Assembly (NCBI RefSeq): GCF_900114825.1 | Contig: NZ_FOUI01000014.1 | Span: forward strand, 1-64,000 | Reading direction: 5' to 3' | DNA: 64,000 nt | DNA from: Halopseudomonas yangmingensis | GTDB lineage: Bacteria > Pseudomonadota > Gammaproteobacteria > Pseudomonadales > Pseudomonadaceae | Part shown: positions 36,051 to 48,395 of the stretch, piece after piece | Layout: each line of letters starts with the position of its first letter | Numbering within the stretch: the first letter of the stretch is position 1 | Notes under the pieces: generated by a model | Databases searched by the model: none | Told to the model about the DNA's origin: nothing | The model's input: only the letters and a program-made list of their open reading frames with translations | Position numbers and translations under genes: made by a program

Positions 36051-36769
36051 GGCCGCCCCCCCCCCAACCGCGAGGCCCGGACTGGCAGCGCCTGCTGGCC
36101 AGCCTTGGACAGACTGCCCGCGCGCCCGGTTTGCGCGATTTTTACCAGAGTGGCTGCGTGTCAGCCGACACACCATTGGCTGAAGTGCCGCTGGTCGCTC
36201 TGGATGTGGAAACCACCGGCCTGGACCCGCGCCGGCACTCGATTGTCAGCATCGGGCTGATGCCCTTTGATCTACAGAGGATTCGCTGCGCCGATGCCTG
36301 GTACCGGGTGGTTCGCCCGGACACCCCACTGAGTCCGGAATCGGTGACCTTCCATCGCATCACCCACAGCGAGATCAGCCAGGCGCCCTCGCTTGACGAG
36401 GTCATGGACGAGTTGTTGCAGCAGTTACGCGGGAAGGTGATGGTGGTGCATTACCGCACCATTGAGCGCGGTTTTCTCGACATGGCAGTGCGCCGGCGCT
36501 TTGCCGAGGGGTTGCAGTTTCCACTGATCGACAGCATGGAGCTGGAGGCCCGCCTGCACCGAGGCAGGCGTCAGCCGGGCATGCTGGCGCGGCTGCTGGG
36601 CCGCCAGCCCGCTTCGATCCGGCTGGCTGACAGCCGCTTGCGTTACGGTTTGCCGCTGTACCCGGCACACCACGCCCTGAGCGATGCGCTGGCTACTGCC
36701 GAACTGCTGCAAGCACAGGTCGCCACCCATTTCGACCCGCAACAGCCTGTGCGCAACTTCTGGAGCTGA
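36047..36769 (+). CDS. DEDDh 3'-5' exonuclease (DnaQ/epsilon-like)
   Basis: 240 aa from GTG 36047, overlapping the DUF294 stop (GTGA). The motifs are LDVETTGLD (Asp, Glu), VVHYRTIERGFLD and HHALSDALATAEL, the complete DEDDh set. It normally follows a DUF294 protein in Pseudomonas-type loci. A run of ten C in codons 4-7 gives an N-terminal Pro tract, so the true start could also lie downstream of it. Function in repair or nucleotide turnover is inferred. Confidence 0.87.
   Translation: MRPPPPQPRGPDWQRLLASLGQTARAPGLRDFYQSGCVSADTPLAEVPLVALDVETTGLDPRRHSIVSIGLMPFDLQRIRCADAWYRVVRPDTPLSPESVTFHRITHSEISQAPSLDEVMDELLQQLRGKVMVVHYRTIERGFLDMAVRRRFAEGLQFPLIDSMELEARLHRGRRQPGMLARLLGRQPASIRLADSRLRYGLPLYPAHHALSDALATAELLQAQVATHFDPQQPVRNFWS
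36056..36065. repeat. Homopolymer run of ten C at the start of the exonuclease gene
   Basis: Ten uninterrupted C bases, about three codons after the GTG start. Runs of this length slip easily in replication. A one-base change would shift the frame of the exonuclease from the present start. Confidence 0.85.
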
Positions 36770-36778
36770 ACAGCCGCG

Positions 36779-38446
36779 CTAGTCGCGCGGCTCACTCATC
36801 AGGCCCTTGACGATCGCCACACAGCCAACCAGCAGCACCAGGGTAAAGGGCAGCCCGGTAGATACTGCCATTGCCTGCAGAGCGACCAGGCCGCCGCCCA
36901 GCAGCAAGGCAATCGCCAACACACCCTCGATGATCACCCAGAACACCCGTTGCGGAACCGGGGCATTGACCTTGCCGCCCGCGGTGATGGTGTCAATTAC
37001 CAGCGACCCTGAATCCGACGACGTAACAAAGAACACCACCACCAGCACGATGCCGATAAAAGACGCTATGGCTGTGAGTGGCAACTCACCGAGCATCACG
37101 AACAACTGCAGCTCAAGCGCGGCATCGCGCACGGCGGTAAAACCGCTGCCGGCAAGCTGGTCAATCGCCGTGCCCCCAAAAGCGCTCATCCACAATACCG
37201 ATACCAGCGACGGCACCAGCAAGACGGCAATCAGGAATTCACGAACCGTACGACCACGGCTGACCCGCGCGATAAACATGCCGACAAAGGGTGACCAGCT
37301 GATCCACCAGGCCCAGTAGAAGGCGGTCCAGCCCTGACTGAAGTTGGCATCCTCACGCCCGATCGGGTTCGACAGTGCCGGCAGGTGTGTCAGGTAGCTG
37401 CCGAGGTTGCTGAAAAAGCCGCCCAGTATCGCCAGCGTCGGTCCCACCAGAATGATGAACAACAGCAGGGCAAAAGCCAGACCCATATTCAGCTGCGATA
37501 GCCGCTGCACGCCCTTGTCCAGACCGGCCAGCACCGACAGCAGCGCAATCGCCGTGATGCCGACAATCAGCAGTACCTTGGTGACATTGCCGGTCGACCA
37601 GCCAAACAGATAGCCGAGTCCCGCCGTTGCCTGCTCGGCGCCGAAGCCAAGGGAGGTCACCAGCCCGAAGATGGTGGCAAATACTGCCAGAATATCGATC
37701 ACATGCCCGGGCCAGCCCCAGACCCGCTCGCCCAGAATCGGATAGAAGATCGAGCGCACGCTTAACGGCAATCCTTTGTTAAAGGAAAACAACGCCAGCG
37801 CCAGCGCCACAATCGCGTAGATTGCCCAGGGATGCAGCCCCCAATGGAATATGGTGGCCGCCATGCCCAGCCGCAGGGCCTGCTCACTATCACCGGCGGC
37901 GCCTGCCAAAGGTGCCCAGTCGGTGCGCAGCCCATCCTCGCCAACCGACACACCAGCATAGGCGGTTGCGTAATGTGACATCGGCTCGGAGACGCCATAA
38001 AACATCAGGCCAATGCCCATGCCAGCGGCAAACAGCATGGAAAACCAGCCCAGGCGGGAGAAGTCCGGCGTAGCGTCCCGCCCACCAATGCGAACCCTGC
38101 CCAGTGGCGAAACGATAAGTGCCAGACACAGCACCACAAAAATATTCGCAGCACCAATGAAGAACCAAGCCAGATTAGTGGTCAGCCAGCCGCGCATGCT
38201 GGTAAACACGGCGGCAGCCTCCGCCTGGAGTGCCAGCGTCAGTACAACAAAAAGTACGATGCTGAATGCCGAGACCAGAAACACCACGCTGTGTATATCC
38301 AGCCGTATGGTAATCCCACCGGAAAAGTTGTCCTGACCCACCACATAGTCGGTATCGATCAGGTTGGCTGCCCCTGTCGGCGCAGGAATGCCATCAGCCA
38401 TCTCGGTGGCCTGCCTGGCATCGGCGGCATCATGCTCGTTTGCCAT
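36779..38446 (-). CDS. BCCT-family betaine/choline/carnitine transporter
   Basis: 555 aa from ATG 38446 (GGAG 8-11 nt upstream). Twelve membrane segments; AAGMGIGLMFYGVSEPMSHY is the BCCT Gly motif, and the Trp box FYWAWWISWSPFVGMFIARVSRGRT is fully conserved. The N-terminal tail of about 50 residues is acidic. It takes up glycine betaine, choline or a similar compound with Na+ or H+, for osmoprotection. The specificity is not decided by sequence. It converges on the exonuclease gene. Confidence 0.9.
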   Translation of the reverse strand: MANEHDAADARQATEMADGIPAPTGAANLIDTDYVVGQDNFSGGITIRLDIHSVVFLVSAFSIVLFVVLTLALQAEAAAVFTSMRGWLTTNLAWFFIGAANIFVVLCLALIVSPLGRVRIGGRDATPDFSRLGWFSMLFAAGMGIGLMFYGVSEPMSHYATAYAGVSVGEDGLRTDWAPLAGAAGDSEQALRLGMAATIFHWGLHPWAIYAIVALALALFSFNKGLPLSVRSIFYPILGERVWGWPGHVIDILAVFATIFGLVTSLGFGAEQATAGLGYLFGWSTGNVTKVLLIVGITAIALLSVLAGLDKGVQRLSQLNMGLAFALLLFIILVGPTLAILGGFFSNLGSYLTHLPALSNPIGREDANFSQGWTAFYWAWWISWSPFVGMFIARVSRGRTVREFLIAVLLVPSLVSVLWMSAFGGTAIDQLAGSGFTAVRDAALELQLFVMLGELPLTAIASFIGIVLVVVFFVTSSDSGSLVIDTITAGGKVNAPVPQRVFWVIIEGVLAIALLLGGGLVALQAMAVSTGLPFTLVLLVGCVAIVKGLMSEPRD

Positions 38447-38658
38447 AGTATTTTGCTCCAATCTTTTATCTTCTGATTGATTTATTCAATGACACCCCAA
38501 TGATAACCGGCATTCGGCCAGCATGAAACCTTTGGGGCGGTAACAATATGAAACAATCAATAGCGCAACTACGAAGCTGCGGCCTGAGATTGCCCGACAA
38601 CAGTCACTGTCGCCGCGCAAGGAAGGAAGGAGGCTTTGACCCGGCCACAGCAGAGATG

Positions 38659-38835
38659 TCAGTCTTGGGAGGACTCGAGAATGGCCGCTACATCAGCGGC
38701 AGACAGGCTGTACTCGCGCATCAATGTCTGCAACTGTTCGGAGAATGGCTGGCGTGATGGCTGCTTGCGCTCAAGTGCTGCCAGCTGCTCGGCAAGCTGC
38801 CTTTCTATGGCACGAAAATCGGCGGTTTTGCTCAT
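38659..38835 (-). CDS. Short MvaT/H-NS-like N-terminal domain protein
   Basis: 58 aa from ATG 38835 (MSKTADFRAIERQLAEQL). LAALERKQ ... SEQLQTLMREYSLSAADVAAIL resembles the coiled-coil oligomerisation part and the middle linker of Pseudomonas MvaT/MvaU (KLRTLMGTYQKSLRDVISLL). The C-terminal DNA-binding half of MvaT is missing; the frame ends at ESSQD, and no continuation is seen in other frames. The ribosome site is weak. It may be a natural antagonist or modulator of MvaT, or a shortened remnant. Confidence 0.5.
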   Translation of the reverse strand: MSKTADFRAIERQLAEQLAALERKQPSRQPFSEQLQTLMREYSLSAADVAAILESSQD

Positions 38836-38953
38836 TGATGACAAAAGACCCTGAACTGTCCTGTGGAGTGAGCACAAGGCAATTCTACACCAACCGGTTA
38901 CCGGCTGTATGCAGCATGCTTACTGCCTGCCCGTCGTAACACTGGAGAGCCCC

Positions 38954-39952
38954 ATGGACAGTCACAACTACCCGATGCCGCCACACACTCATGGCAAAGA
39001 CGGCAAACAACGCAGGATAGGTGTCGAACTGGAGATGAACGGCCTGTCTCTCGACCGGCTGGCCGAACTGGCAGCGGACTTTCTCGACTGCCGGATAGAA
39101 CACAGCAGCCGCTACGAGCGGACCCTCGTTGGTGATCCAGCCGGAGACTGGGTAGTCGAGCTGGACTTTGCGCTGCTCAAGCAGCTTGGTCGTGAACAAC
39201 GCGACAACAACCAGCTCAGTGATGAGCTGATGAGCTCTGCGGAGGCTGTACTGGCCTGGTTGTCGGAGGCGCTGGTGCCGCTGGAACTGGTCAGTCCGCC
39301 ACTGCCGCTGGAGCGCCTGCCCCAGGTCGACCGACTGATTGAGCGACTGCGTGTGGCCGGTGCCAAGGGCACCGGCGACCAGTTGACCAATGCCTTTGGC
39401 ATGCAACTCAATCCGGAGGTGGCTGACAGCTCTGCCGCCAGCCTGCTGGCTCACCTGCAAGCCTTCCTCTGCCTGCATGACTGGCTGCGCCAGCGTTGTG
39501 ATATCGACCTGACCCGGCGCCTGACCAGCTATGTCGACCCCTTCCCCGCAGAATACCTGCAACGGGTGCTGGACGACAATTACCAGCCGGACCTGCCAAC
39601 CCTGATCGACGACTACCTGCAATACAACCCGACCCGCAACCGGGCGCTCGACATGCTGCCGCTGTTTCGCCACCTTGATGAGCAACGGGTTACACGCGCC
39701 ATCGACGACTCGCGCATCAAGGCACGTCCGACCTTTCACTACCGTCTGCCCGACTGCCGTATCGACCAGCCTGGCTGGGGTGTGCGCGATGCCTGGGAGG
39801 ACTGGCTGCAGGTCGAACGGCTGGCGGCTGAGCCACAGCGACTGGCCGCCTGTCGACGGGCCTGTCTGGAGCATCTGGACGGCGGACTGATGCGACTACT
39901 GGATGACTGGCCGGCACAGGTCGAACAGCAGTGGCTGACCGGGTCAGGCTGA
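38954..39952 (+). CDS. Putative amidoligase (amidoligase_2 family)
   Basis: 332 aa from ATG 38954 (GGAGAG upstream). RIGVELEMNGLSLDRLAEL, GDWVVELDFALLKQLG and LELVSPPLPLERL are the conserved acidic and basic blocks of this COOH-NH2 ligase fold. The family is related to glutamine synthetase and is believed to form amide bonds on peptides or metabolites. It overlaps the next gene by one base (TGATG), so the two form an operon. Confidence 0.83.
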   Translation: MDSHNYPMPPHTHGKDGKQRRIGVELEMNGLSLDRLAELAADFLDCRIEHSSRYERTLVGDPAGDWVVELDFALLKQLGREQRDNNQLSDELMSSAEAVLAWLSEALVPLELVSPPLPLERLPQVDRLIERLRVAGAKGTGDQLTNAFGMQLNPEVADSSAASLLAHLQAFLCLHDWLRQRCDIDLTRRLTSYVDPFPAEYLQRVLDDNYQPDLPTLIDDYLQYNPTRNRALDMLPLFRHLDEQRVTRAIDDSRIKARPTFHYRLPDCRIDQPGWGVRDAWEDWLQVERLAAEPQRLAACRRACLEHLDGGLMRLLDDWPAQVEQQWLTGSG

Positions 39953-40629
39953 TGCGTCCGACCATTCTGGTGACCGGACCAGGTCGCGGCGCCCTGGCGC
40001 CACGCTGGCTGGTAGCGGCAGCCCTGTACCGCTACGGCGCCCGGCCCATACAGGTCAGGCCTGGGGATATCTTGGAAACGATCGGCCACCACGGCGTGGT
40101 GATTACCGGCGGCCACGACATAGACCCGGTGCTGTATGCCGCCGAGCCGGAAATACAGCCAAGACATGATCCTGAACGCGACGCACTTGAGGCGGCGATC
40201 ATCGACCATGCGCTGCAACAGCGCCTGCCACTGCTGGGCATCTGCCGTGGGGCACAACTGCTGAACGCTCGCTGCGGCGGCAACCTGTTGCAAGAGTTAC
40301 GCTCGCACCGGCGTATGACCTCGAACCGCTGGACCGTCCTGCCGCTGAAAACCCTGCTGGTTTCCGAGGGCAGTCGTCTACAGCAATTACTTGAAACCTC
40401 GCAAGGACGCATCAACAGCCTGCACAATCAGGCCATCGACCGGGTTGGCGAGGGACTGCAGGTCAGTGGCCGCGATCTGGACAACATCATCCAGGCGGTT
40501 GAGGCAAAGGACCATCCCTTCCTGCTGGGCGTGCAGTGGCATCCGGAGTTTCTGCTGCTGCAACGCCGTCAGCGCCGCCTGTTTCAGGCACTGGTGCACA
40601 GGGCACGCCAGCAGCAGATGAGCAACTGA
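39952..40629 (+). CDS. Class I glutamine amidotransferase-like hydrolase
   Basis: 225 aa from ATG 39952. The nucleophile elbow is LGICRGAQLLN (Cys about residue 91) and the His-x-Glu part is GVQWHPEF. VVITGGHDIDP is typical of the gamma-glutamyl-GABA hydrolase (PuuD) branch. It could cut gamma-glutamyl bonds that the amidoligase makes, or supply ammonia to it. The substrate is unknown. Confidence 0.85.
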   Translation: MRPTILVTGPGRGALAPRWLVAAALYRYGARPIQVRPGDILETIGHHGVVITGGHDIDPVLYAAEPEIQPRHDPERDALEAAIIDHALQQRLPLLGICRGAQLLNARCGGNLLQELRSHRRMTSNRWTVLPLKTLLVSEGSRLQQLLETSQGRINSLHNQAIDRVGEGLQVSGRDLDNIIQAVEAKDHPFLLGVQWHPEFLLLQRRQRRLFQALVHRARQQQMSN

Positions 40630-40636
40630 AACCTGT

Positions 40637-41113
40637 CTACTTCAGTGCCTTGCAGGCATATACCGCTGAGAAGGTAACCAGCCCGACCGCTATTCCGAAA
40701 TACAGGGTTTCCAGCGAACCGCCAGCCTCCACCGCTTGCTCCAGAAACAGGATCATCAGAATAACCATGGATACCTGCAGCAGGGTTATCTTCAGATCGT
40801 GGAAGCTTTTCACATTCAGCGCACGCAGGAAGGCGCTATCCTCTACCCGCATCGGCGTAATGAAAATCCGAAACAGGCTGACCGCGATGATCTGAAAGGT
40901 GATAGCGATAAACAACAGATCCAGCACTTTCAGCAGACGAACCGCAACCAGCTTTCCGCCATCCGGGCCACTTGGTATTTGCTCCACCAGATCCAGCAGC
41001 ATATGCCCAACCACATTGATGCTCAGCAGATAGAGAATCAGCGACGAAACCGCCGAGGTCAGCACCGCCACCAGCACCAGATAGCGGCTGCTCTGGAAAA
41101 GTTTTTCAATCAT
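40637..41113 (-). CDS. YqhA family (UPF0114) membrane protein
   Basis: 158 aa with four membrane helices. It starts MIEKLFQSSRYLVLVAV and holds LLFIAITFQIIAVSLFRIFI and MILMILFLEQAVEAGG, which are conserved in YqhA. The function of the family is unknown. It converges with the amidotransferase gene and its ATG is 60 bp from the next minus-strand gene. Confidence 0.83.
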   Translation of the reverse strand: MIEKLFQSSRYLVLVAVLTSAVSSLILYLLSINVVGHMLLDLVEQIPSGPDGGKLVAVRLLKVLDLLFIAITFQIIAVSLFRIFITPMRVEDSAFLRALNVKSFHDLKITLLQVSMVILMILFLEQAVEAGGSLETLYFGIAVGLVTFSAVYACKALK

Positions 41114-41173
41114 CTCGTACCCTCGCAGCCAATCAGCGACTACCAGCTGAAGACCGCCGACAATGGCGTCAGT

Positions 41174-42070
41174 TCAACGCAGTAGCCGCAGCAAGGCCTC
41201 GGCCAGTACTGGTGACATATCGATGGCATTGCTCGGGTGGGCAATACAATCAGTGCTCCATACCTCGCCGACCCCGGCCGCATGTATCTCCTGCAGCGCA
41301 TCGCCGGCAAACAGCGCGTGGGTCACCGCCACATCCACCGAGGCGGCACCGGCCACCAGCAGTTGTTCGCAGGCCCGCGCCAGGGTGCGTCCGGAGCTGG
41401 CCACATCATCCATCAGTACTACCTGACGGCCGCTGACATCCAGCACCGGCAGGCTCACCTCGACCTGCCGATCGCCATGCCGGACCTTGCTGCATATCGC
41501 GTAGTCACAGCCGATACGCGCCGCCGCCAGTTCCACCCACTGTGCCGATTCGGCATCCGGGCCGATCAGCAGCGGCTGCTGGCGGCGCTGACCGATCAGA
41601 TCCGCCAGGCGCGGCGCACCGGACAAGGCGATGGCGTCCGCCAGCGGTATCGCCTCACTCAGGTGGCTGATGCGATGCAGGTGCGGATCAACCGTTATCA
41701 CCCCGTCAAACAGCTCGGCAAGAAACTGTCCGACAATGCGCTGGCTGACGATTTCTCCGGGATTAAACGCAATATCCTGGCGCATATAGGCCAGATAGGG
41801 CGCCACCAGCAGCAGACGCGGGATACCCAGGGACTGGGCATGCCGGGCGATCAGCAGCAGCTCGACCAGCTTGTCGTTGGGACGGTCCAGCGAGCGGTAC
41901 AGCACCAGCGTCTCGGGCAGCGGCTGATCCTCAGCCCAGGGCAGGGTCAGGCGCAGCTCCTGATCGGGGAAGCGGTGACTGCTGACTTCGGCGGCAGGAA
42001 TCCCGCAGACACTGGCCAGTCGTTCGGCGGCGGCCCGTTCCTCGGGCAGATACAAGAGTTGTGCGTCCAT
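41174..42070 (-). CDS. Divergent ribose-phosphate pyrophosphokinase-like protein
   Basis: 298 aa from ATG 42070, overlapping the phosphorylase stop (TGATG). It has the two-domain fold of Prs: RPNDKLVELLLIARHAQSLG, PYLAYMRQD, VDPHLHRIS. The PRPP loop reads LMDDVASSGRT rather than DDxxxTGGT. It is shorter and diverged from the housekeeping Prs, so it probably has its own role with the phosphorylase. It may make or use ribose 1,5-bisphosphate or PRPP. Confidence 0.8.
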   Translation of the reverse strand: MDAQLLYLPEERAAAERLASVCGIPAAEVSSHRFPDQELRLTLPWAEDQPLPETLVLYRSLDRPNDKLVELLLIARHAQSLGIPRLLLVAPYLAYMRQDIAFNPGEIVSQRIVGQFLAELFDGVITVDPHLHRISHLSEAIPLADAIALSGAPRLADLIGQRRQQPLLIGPDAESAQWVELAAARIGCDYAICSKVRHGDRQVEVSLPVLDVSGRQVVLMDDVASSGRTLARACEQLLVAGAASVDVAVTHALFAGDALQEIHAAGVGEVWSTDCIAHPSNAIDMSPVLAEALLRLLR

Positions 42071-43671
42071 CAAAACTCCACATTAAGGGGACTGAATTCT
42101 CCACGCTCACCCAGCGTATAGCCGGAGGCGCGCTCGCAGGCGGCTCTGGCAAACGCCAGCTCGGTCGGATAGGCGGCGTGCACTCGATACAGCGGCTGTC
42201 CGGCAGTCACGTTTTCACCCAGCTTGACCAGCAGATCGACACCGCTGCCCTGGGAGCGCGGTGCGCCGGCACTGCGGGCGATGCGCGCCAGTTGCAGGTT
42301 GTCGATACCGATCACGCAGCCGGCGGCCGGCGCATGGACCTCGAAGGCCAGCGCCGCCAGCGGCGGATTTTCCGGGTCAAAATCGCGCATACCCTGGGCT
42401 TCAATGATCGCCCGCATGCGCTCCAGCGCACGGCCGGAATCGAGGATGTCGCGGGCAATGCCAAAACCGTCGCCGCCGCGCACATCGGGATCGAACTCGA
42501 GCATGCGCCCGGCCAGACGCAGGGATTTCTGGCGCAGGTCGTTGGGCGCCTCGGGGTGATTCATCAATACCCGCATCACATCCCGCGCCTCCAGCACCGG
42601 ACCGATTCCGCTGCCGATCGGCTGGCGGCCATCGGTGATTACCACATCGATGGTCAGCCCCATACGCCCGGCAACGAACTCGAACAGCTTGCGCAGGCGC
42701 TGTGCCTCGGGCATCGAGCGCACCTTAGCCGAGGGGCCCACCGGAATATCCAGCAGCAGATGGGTGGAGCCGGCGGCGACCTTCTTCGACAGGATCGAGG
42801 CGACCATCTGCCCCGGCGAGTCGATCGACAGCGGGCGCTCCACCGAGATCAGCACATCATCCGCCGGCGACAGGTCACTGGTACCGCCCCAGGCCAGACA
42901 GCCACGATGTCGGTGGACGATTTCGGTGAGCTGCTCGAAGGGCATTTCGACCTGTGCCAGCACCTCCATGGTGTCGGCGGTGCCGGCTGGCGAGGTGATG
43001 GCCCGCGACGAGGTCTTCGGGCAGAGCATGCCGTGCGCCGCGACAATCGGCACCACCAGCATCGAGGTACGGTTACCGGGAATCCCGCCGATACAGTGCT
43101 TGTCGACCACCGGGTGTTCCTGCCAGTCCAGCCGCCGACCGACCCGGCTCATGGCATCACTGAGGAAGAACACCTCCTCGCGATCGAGTTCGCCCTGGTT
43201 GCAGGCCACCACAAAGGCGGTCAGTTCGATCTTCGAGTAACGGTGCTCGGCAATGTCCTGGACTATCCCGGCAAAGTCCGCACGACTCAGGCGCTCGCCG
43301 GCAATCTTGCGGTGCAAGGCCGGAATCGAGGTGGCCGGTTCGGCCGGCGAGACGCTGACCGGGTGTCCCTCTTCAGCCCCCAGCTGGGCAAAGGCATCCT
43401 CGGACAACCCCAGCTGGTTGCACTCGACAATCCGCGGATCATCCACCACGTTGAGGCTGGCCAGAATGCGCCGGCCATTGGCGCGCACCTCGACCTTGGC
43501 CAGTGCCTGGAAGCCCTCGGCGCGGTAGATGGCACAGTCACGGTGCAGGTAGGCGACGTTTTCGCGGTAGGTGTCTATGCCAACCCGGCACAGCCGCAGC
43601 TGGTTGTTGCTGTCGGCGCCAGTTGCATTGGCAGGGGATTTTTTCATCGGGCAGATCTCGCTGTCTTCCAT
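42070..43671 (-). CDS. Thymidine/AMP-phosphorylase-like protein
   Basis: 533 aa; a start at codon 9 (43647) is also possible. The N-terminal extension of about 90 residues marks the archaeal-type (AMP phosphorylase) branch. The catalytic centre has [39 protein letters not shown] and [19 protein letters not shown]. This family breaks nucleosides or nucleotides with phosphate. Paired with the Prs-like gene, it suggests a nucleotide salvage route from NMP to ribose 1,5-bisphosphate. Substrate choice needs assay. Confidence 0.86.
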   Translation of the reverse strand: MEDSEICPMKKSPANATGADSNNQLRLCRVGIDTYRENVAYLHRDCAIYRAEGFQALAKVEVRANGRRILASLNVVDDPRIVECNQLGLSEDAFAQLGAEEGHPVSVSPAEPATSIPALHRKIAGERLSRADFAGIVQDIAEHRYSKIELTAFVVACNQGELDREEVFFLSDAMSRVGRRLDWQEHPVVDKHCIGGIPGNRTSMLVVPIVAAHGMLCPKTSSRAITSPAGTADTMEVLAQVEMPFEQLTEIVHRHRGCLAWGGTSDLSPADDVLISVERPLSIDSPGQMVASILSKKVAAGSTHLLLDIPVGPSAKVRSMPEAQRLRKLFEFVAGRMGLTIDVVITDGRQPIGSGIGPVLEARDVMRVLMNHPEAPNDLRQKSLRLAGRMLEFDPDVRGGDGFGIARDILDSGRALERMRAIIEAQGMRDFDPENPPLAALAFEVHAPAAGCVIGIDNLQLARIARSAGAPRSQGSGVDLLVKLGENVTAGQPLYRVHAAYPTELAFARAACERASGYTLGERGEFSPLNVEF

Positions 43672-43743
43672 CCATTGACTCTACCCCCACGGGTAACCAC
43701 AACACCAGCCCTGCCGCCAGCCCGGCGACAGGGCGGGTGCACC

Positions 43744-46626
<2,883 letters not shown>

Positions 46627-46658
46627 GGGTATTCACCTGCACGCATGGATAAGTACAA

Positions 46659-46681
46659 AGGCCCCGTGCATGACGGGGCCT
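46659..46681 (-). terminator. Hairpin between gcvH and gcvP
   Basis: AGGCCCCGT/ACGGGGCCT around a five-base loop, followed on the minus strand by TTTG. A second stem (CCAGCGTC/GACGCTGG, 46691-46710) lies just upstream. Together they may reduce read-through from gcvH into gcvP. Confidence 0.6.
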
Positions 46682-46731
46682 GAGAAAACACCAGCGTCAG
46701 CCGACGCTGGCAGTGCTGGCCGGACGCTGGC

Positions 46732-47112
46732 TCAGAGCGAGGCGCCGTAACCGTCGGCGTCCAGCAGCTTGTCCAGTTCGGCGCTGTCGGCGGGCTGGAT
46801 ACGGAAGAACCAGGCAGCACCGTAGGGGTCGCCATTGACGGTTTCCGGGGCATCCACCAGCACCTCGTTGATCGCCACCACCTCGCCGCTGAGCGGAGCG
46901 TAGATGTCCGAGGCGGCCTTGACCGACTCGACCACCGCACACTCTTCACCAGCCTTCAGCTGGCGACCGACCTCCGGCAACTCGACAAACACCACATCGC
47001 CGAGCAGGTCCTGGGCGTGATCGGTAATGCCGACGGTGACAGTGCCATCGGCCTCGACGCGCACCCACTCGTGGCTGGAGGCATAACGCAGATCGGCGGG
47101 AATGTTGCTCAT
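46732..47112 (-). CDS. gcvH: Glycine cleavage system H protein
   Basis: 126 aa. The lipoyl lysine is K65 in [14 protein letters not shown]. It carries the aminomethyl group among P, T and L proteins. The start has GAGG upstream. It sits between gcvT and gcvP. Confidence 0.97.
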   Translation of the reverse strand: MSNIPADLRYASSHEWVRVEADGTVTVGITDHAQDLLGDVVFVELPEVGRQLKAGEECAVVESVKAASDIYAPLSGEVVAINEVLVDAPETVNGDPYGAAWFFRIQPADSAELDKLLDADGYGASL

Positions 47113-47143
47113 GGAAGAATCCTCGACAGGGACAATAAAATGA

Positions 47144-48229
47144 TTATTCGAACACGGCCTTGCCGTGACGCACGAAACCGGGCTTGATCACCCGCACATC
47201 CAGCAGCTTGCCGCGAATATCGACCTGGGCCTGCTCGGCGGTGGCCGCCGGCACCCGGGCCAGGGCAATCGAGCAGCCAAGGGTCGGTGAGAAGCTGCCG
47301 CTGGTAATTTCACCTTCGCCAACACCTGGCACCAGCACCTTCTGGTGACCACGCAGCACCGCACGCTCGGTCAATACCAGCCCGACCAGCTTCGGCTGGT
47401 CGCCGGCGGCACGTTGCGCCTCAAGCGCCTTGCGCCCGATAAAGTCACGGCTGTCCGGCTCCCAGGCAATGGTCCAGCCCATATTGGCCGCCAGCGGCGA
47501 GACAGTTTCGTCCATATCCGAGCCATACAGGTTCATGCCCGCCTCGAGCCGCAGGGTATCCCGCGCACCCAGCCCGCAGGGCTTGCAGCCCTCGGCCAGC
47601 AGGGTGTTCCACAGCTCGGCAATCTCGCCGGCCGGCAGCATGATTTCCAGGCCGTCTTCCCCGGTGTAGCCGGTACGGGCAATAAACCAGTCGCCCTCCG
47701 GCAGCCCTTGGAACACCTTGAGGTCATTGATCAGCGCGGCACGCCGGTCGCTGACCACCGAGGCCACCACCTCACGGGCGCGCGGCCCCTGTACCGCCAG
47801 CATGGCCAGATCCAGACGCGGTTCAACGCGCACAGCATAACCTTCAGCCTGACGAGTCATCCACTGGATGTCCTTGTCGCGGGTGCCGGCATTCACCACC
47901 AGCCGGTAGCCGTCGGCGGTCAGGTAGACAATCAGGTCATCGATCACCCCGCCCTGCTCGTTGAGCATGGCGCTGTACAGGGCCTTGCCGACCAGTTTCA
48001 GGCGCTCGACATCGTTCGCCAGCAGGTGTCGCAGAAAGGCTGTAGCCTCGCTGCCGGTGACATCCACCACGCACATGTGCGACACATCGAACATGCCCAG
48101 GTCACGGCGCACCAAATGGTGCTCCTCGACCTGCGACCCGTAGTGCAGCGGCATGTCCCAGCCACCGAAGTCGACTATCTTGGCCGCAGCAGCCAGATGG
48201 CAATCATAGAGGGGGGTACGCAGGCCCAT
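47144..48229 (-). CDS. gcvT: Aminomethyltransferase, T protein
   Basis: 361 aa from ATG 48229 with GAAGGAAGG upstream (a TTG 15 nt earlier is not needed). [35 protein letters not shown] and [23 protein letters not shown] are the THF-binding and catalytic blocks. It makes methylene-THF from the H-bound intermediate. It is the first gene of the operon; a sigma-70-type promoter is seen upstream. Confidence 0.95.
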   Translation of the reverse strand: MGLRTPLYDCHLAAAAKIVDFGGWDMPLHYGSQVEEHHLVRRDLGMFDVSHMCVVDVTGSEATAFLRHLLANDVERLKLVGKALYSAMLNEQGGVIDDLIVYLTADGYRLVVNAGTRDKDIQWMTRQAEGYAVRVEPRLDLAMLAVQGPRAREVVASVVSDRRAALINDLKVFQGLPEGDWFIARTGYTGEDGLEIMLPAGEIAELWNTLLAEGCKPCGLGARDTLRLEAGMNLYGSDMDETVSPLAANMGWTIAWEPDSRDFIGRKALEAQRAAGDQPKLVGLVLTERAVLRGHQKVLVPGVGEGEITSGSFSPTLGCSIALARVPAATAEQAQVDIRGKLLDVRVIKPGFVRHGKAVFE

Positions 48230-48300
48230 GGCGCCTTCCTTCAATCACGGATCAGGTTGGACACGGATGACGGCATGCAGCCACCCGACGGAAAGGGCGA

Positions 48301-48329
48301 ATTGTAGCCAGATTGTTCGGCGCTGTCTC
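48301..48329 (-). promoter_or_regulatory. Sigma-70-type promoter for the gcv operon
   Basis: On the minus strand GAGACA (48329-48324) and TACAAT (48306-48301) are 17 bp apart. The start point would be about 65 bp before gcvT. I see no glycine-riboswitch core here. Confidence 0.55.
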
Positions 48330-48395
48330 GGCCTGTGGATGACGGCTGGTCGGTTGACGGGGTGGGGGACTTCGGACCAAATAATTACAGTGCAC

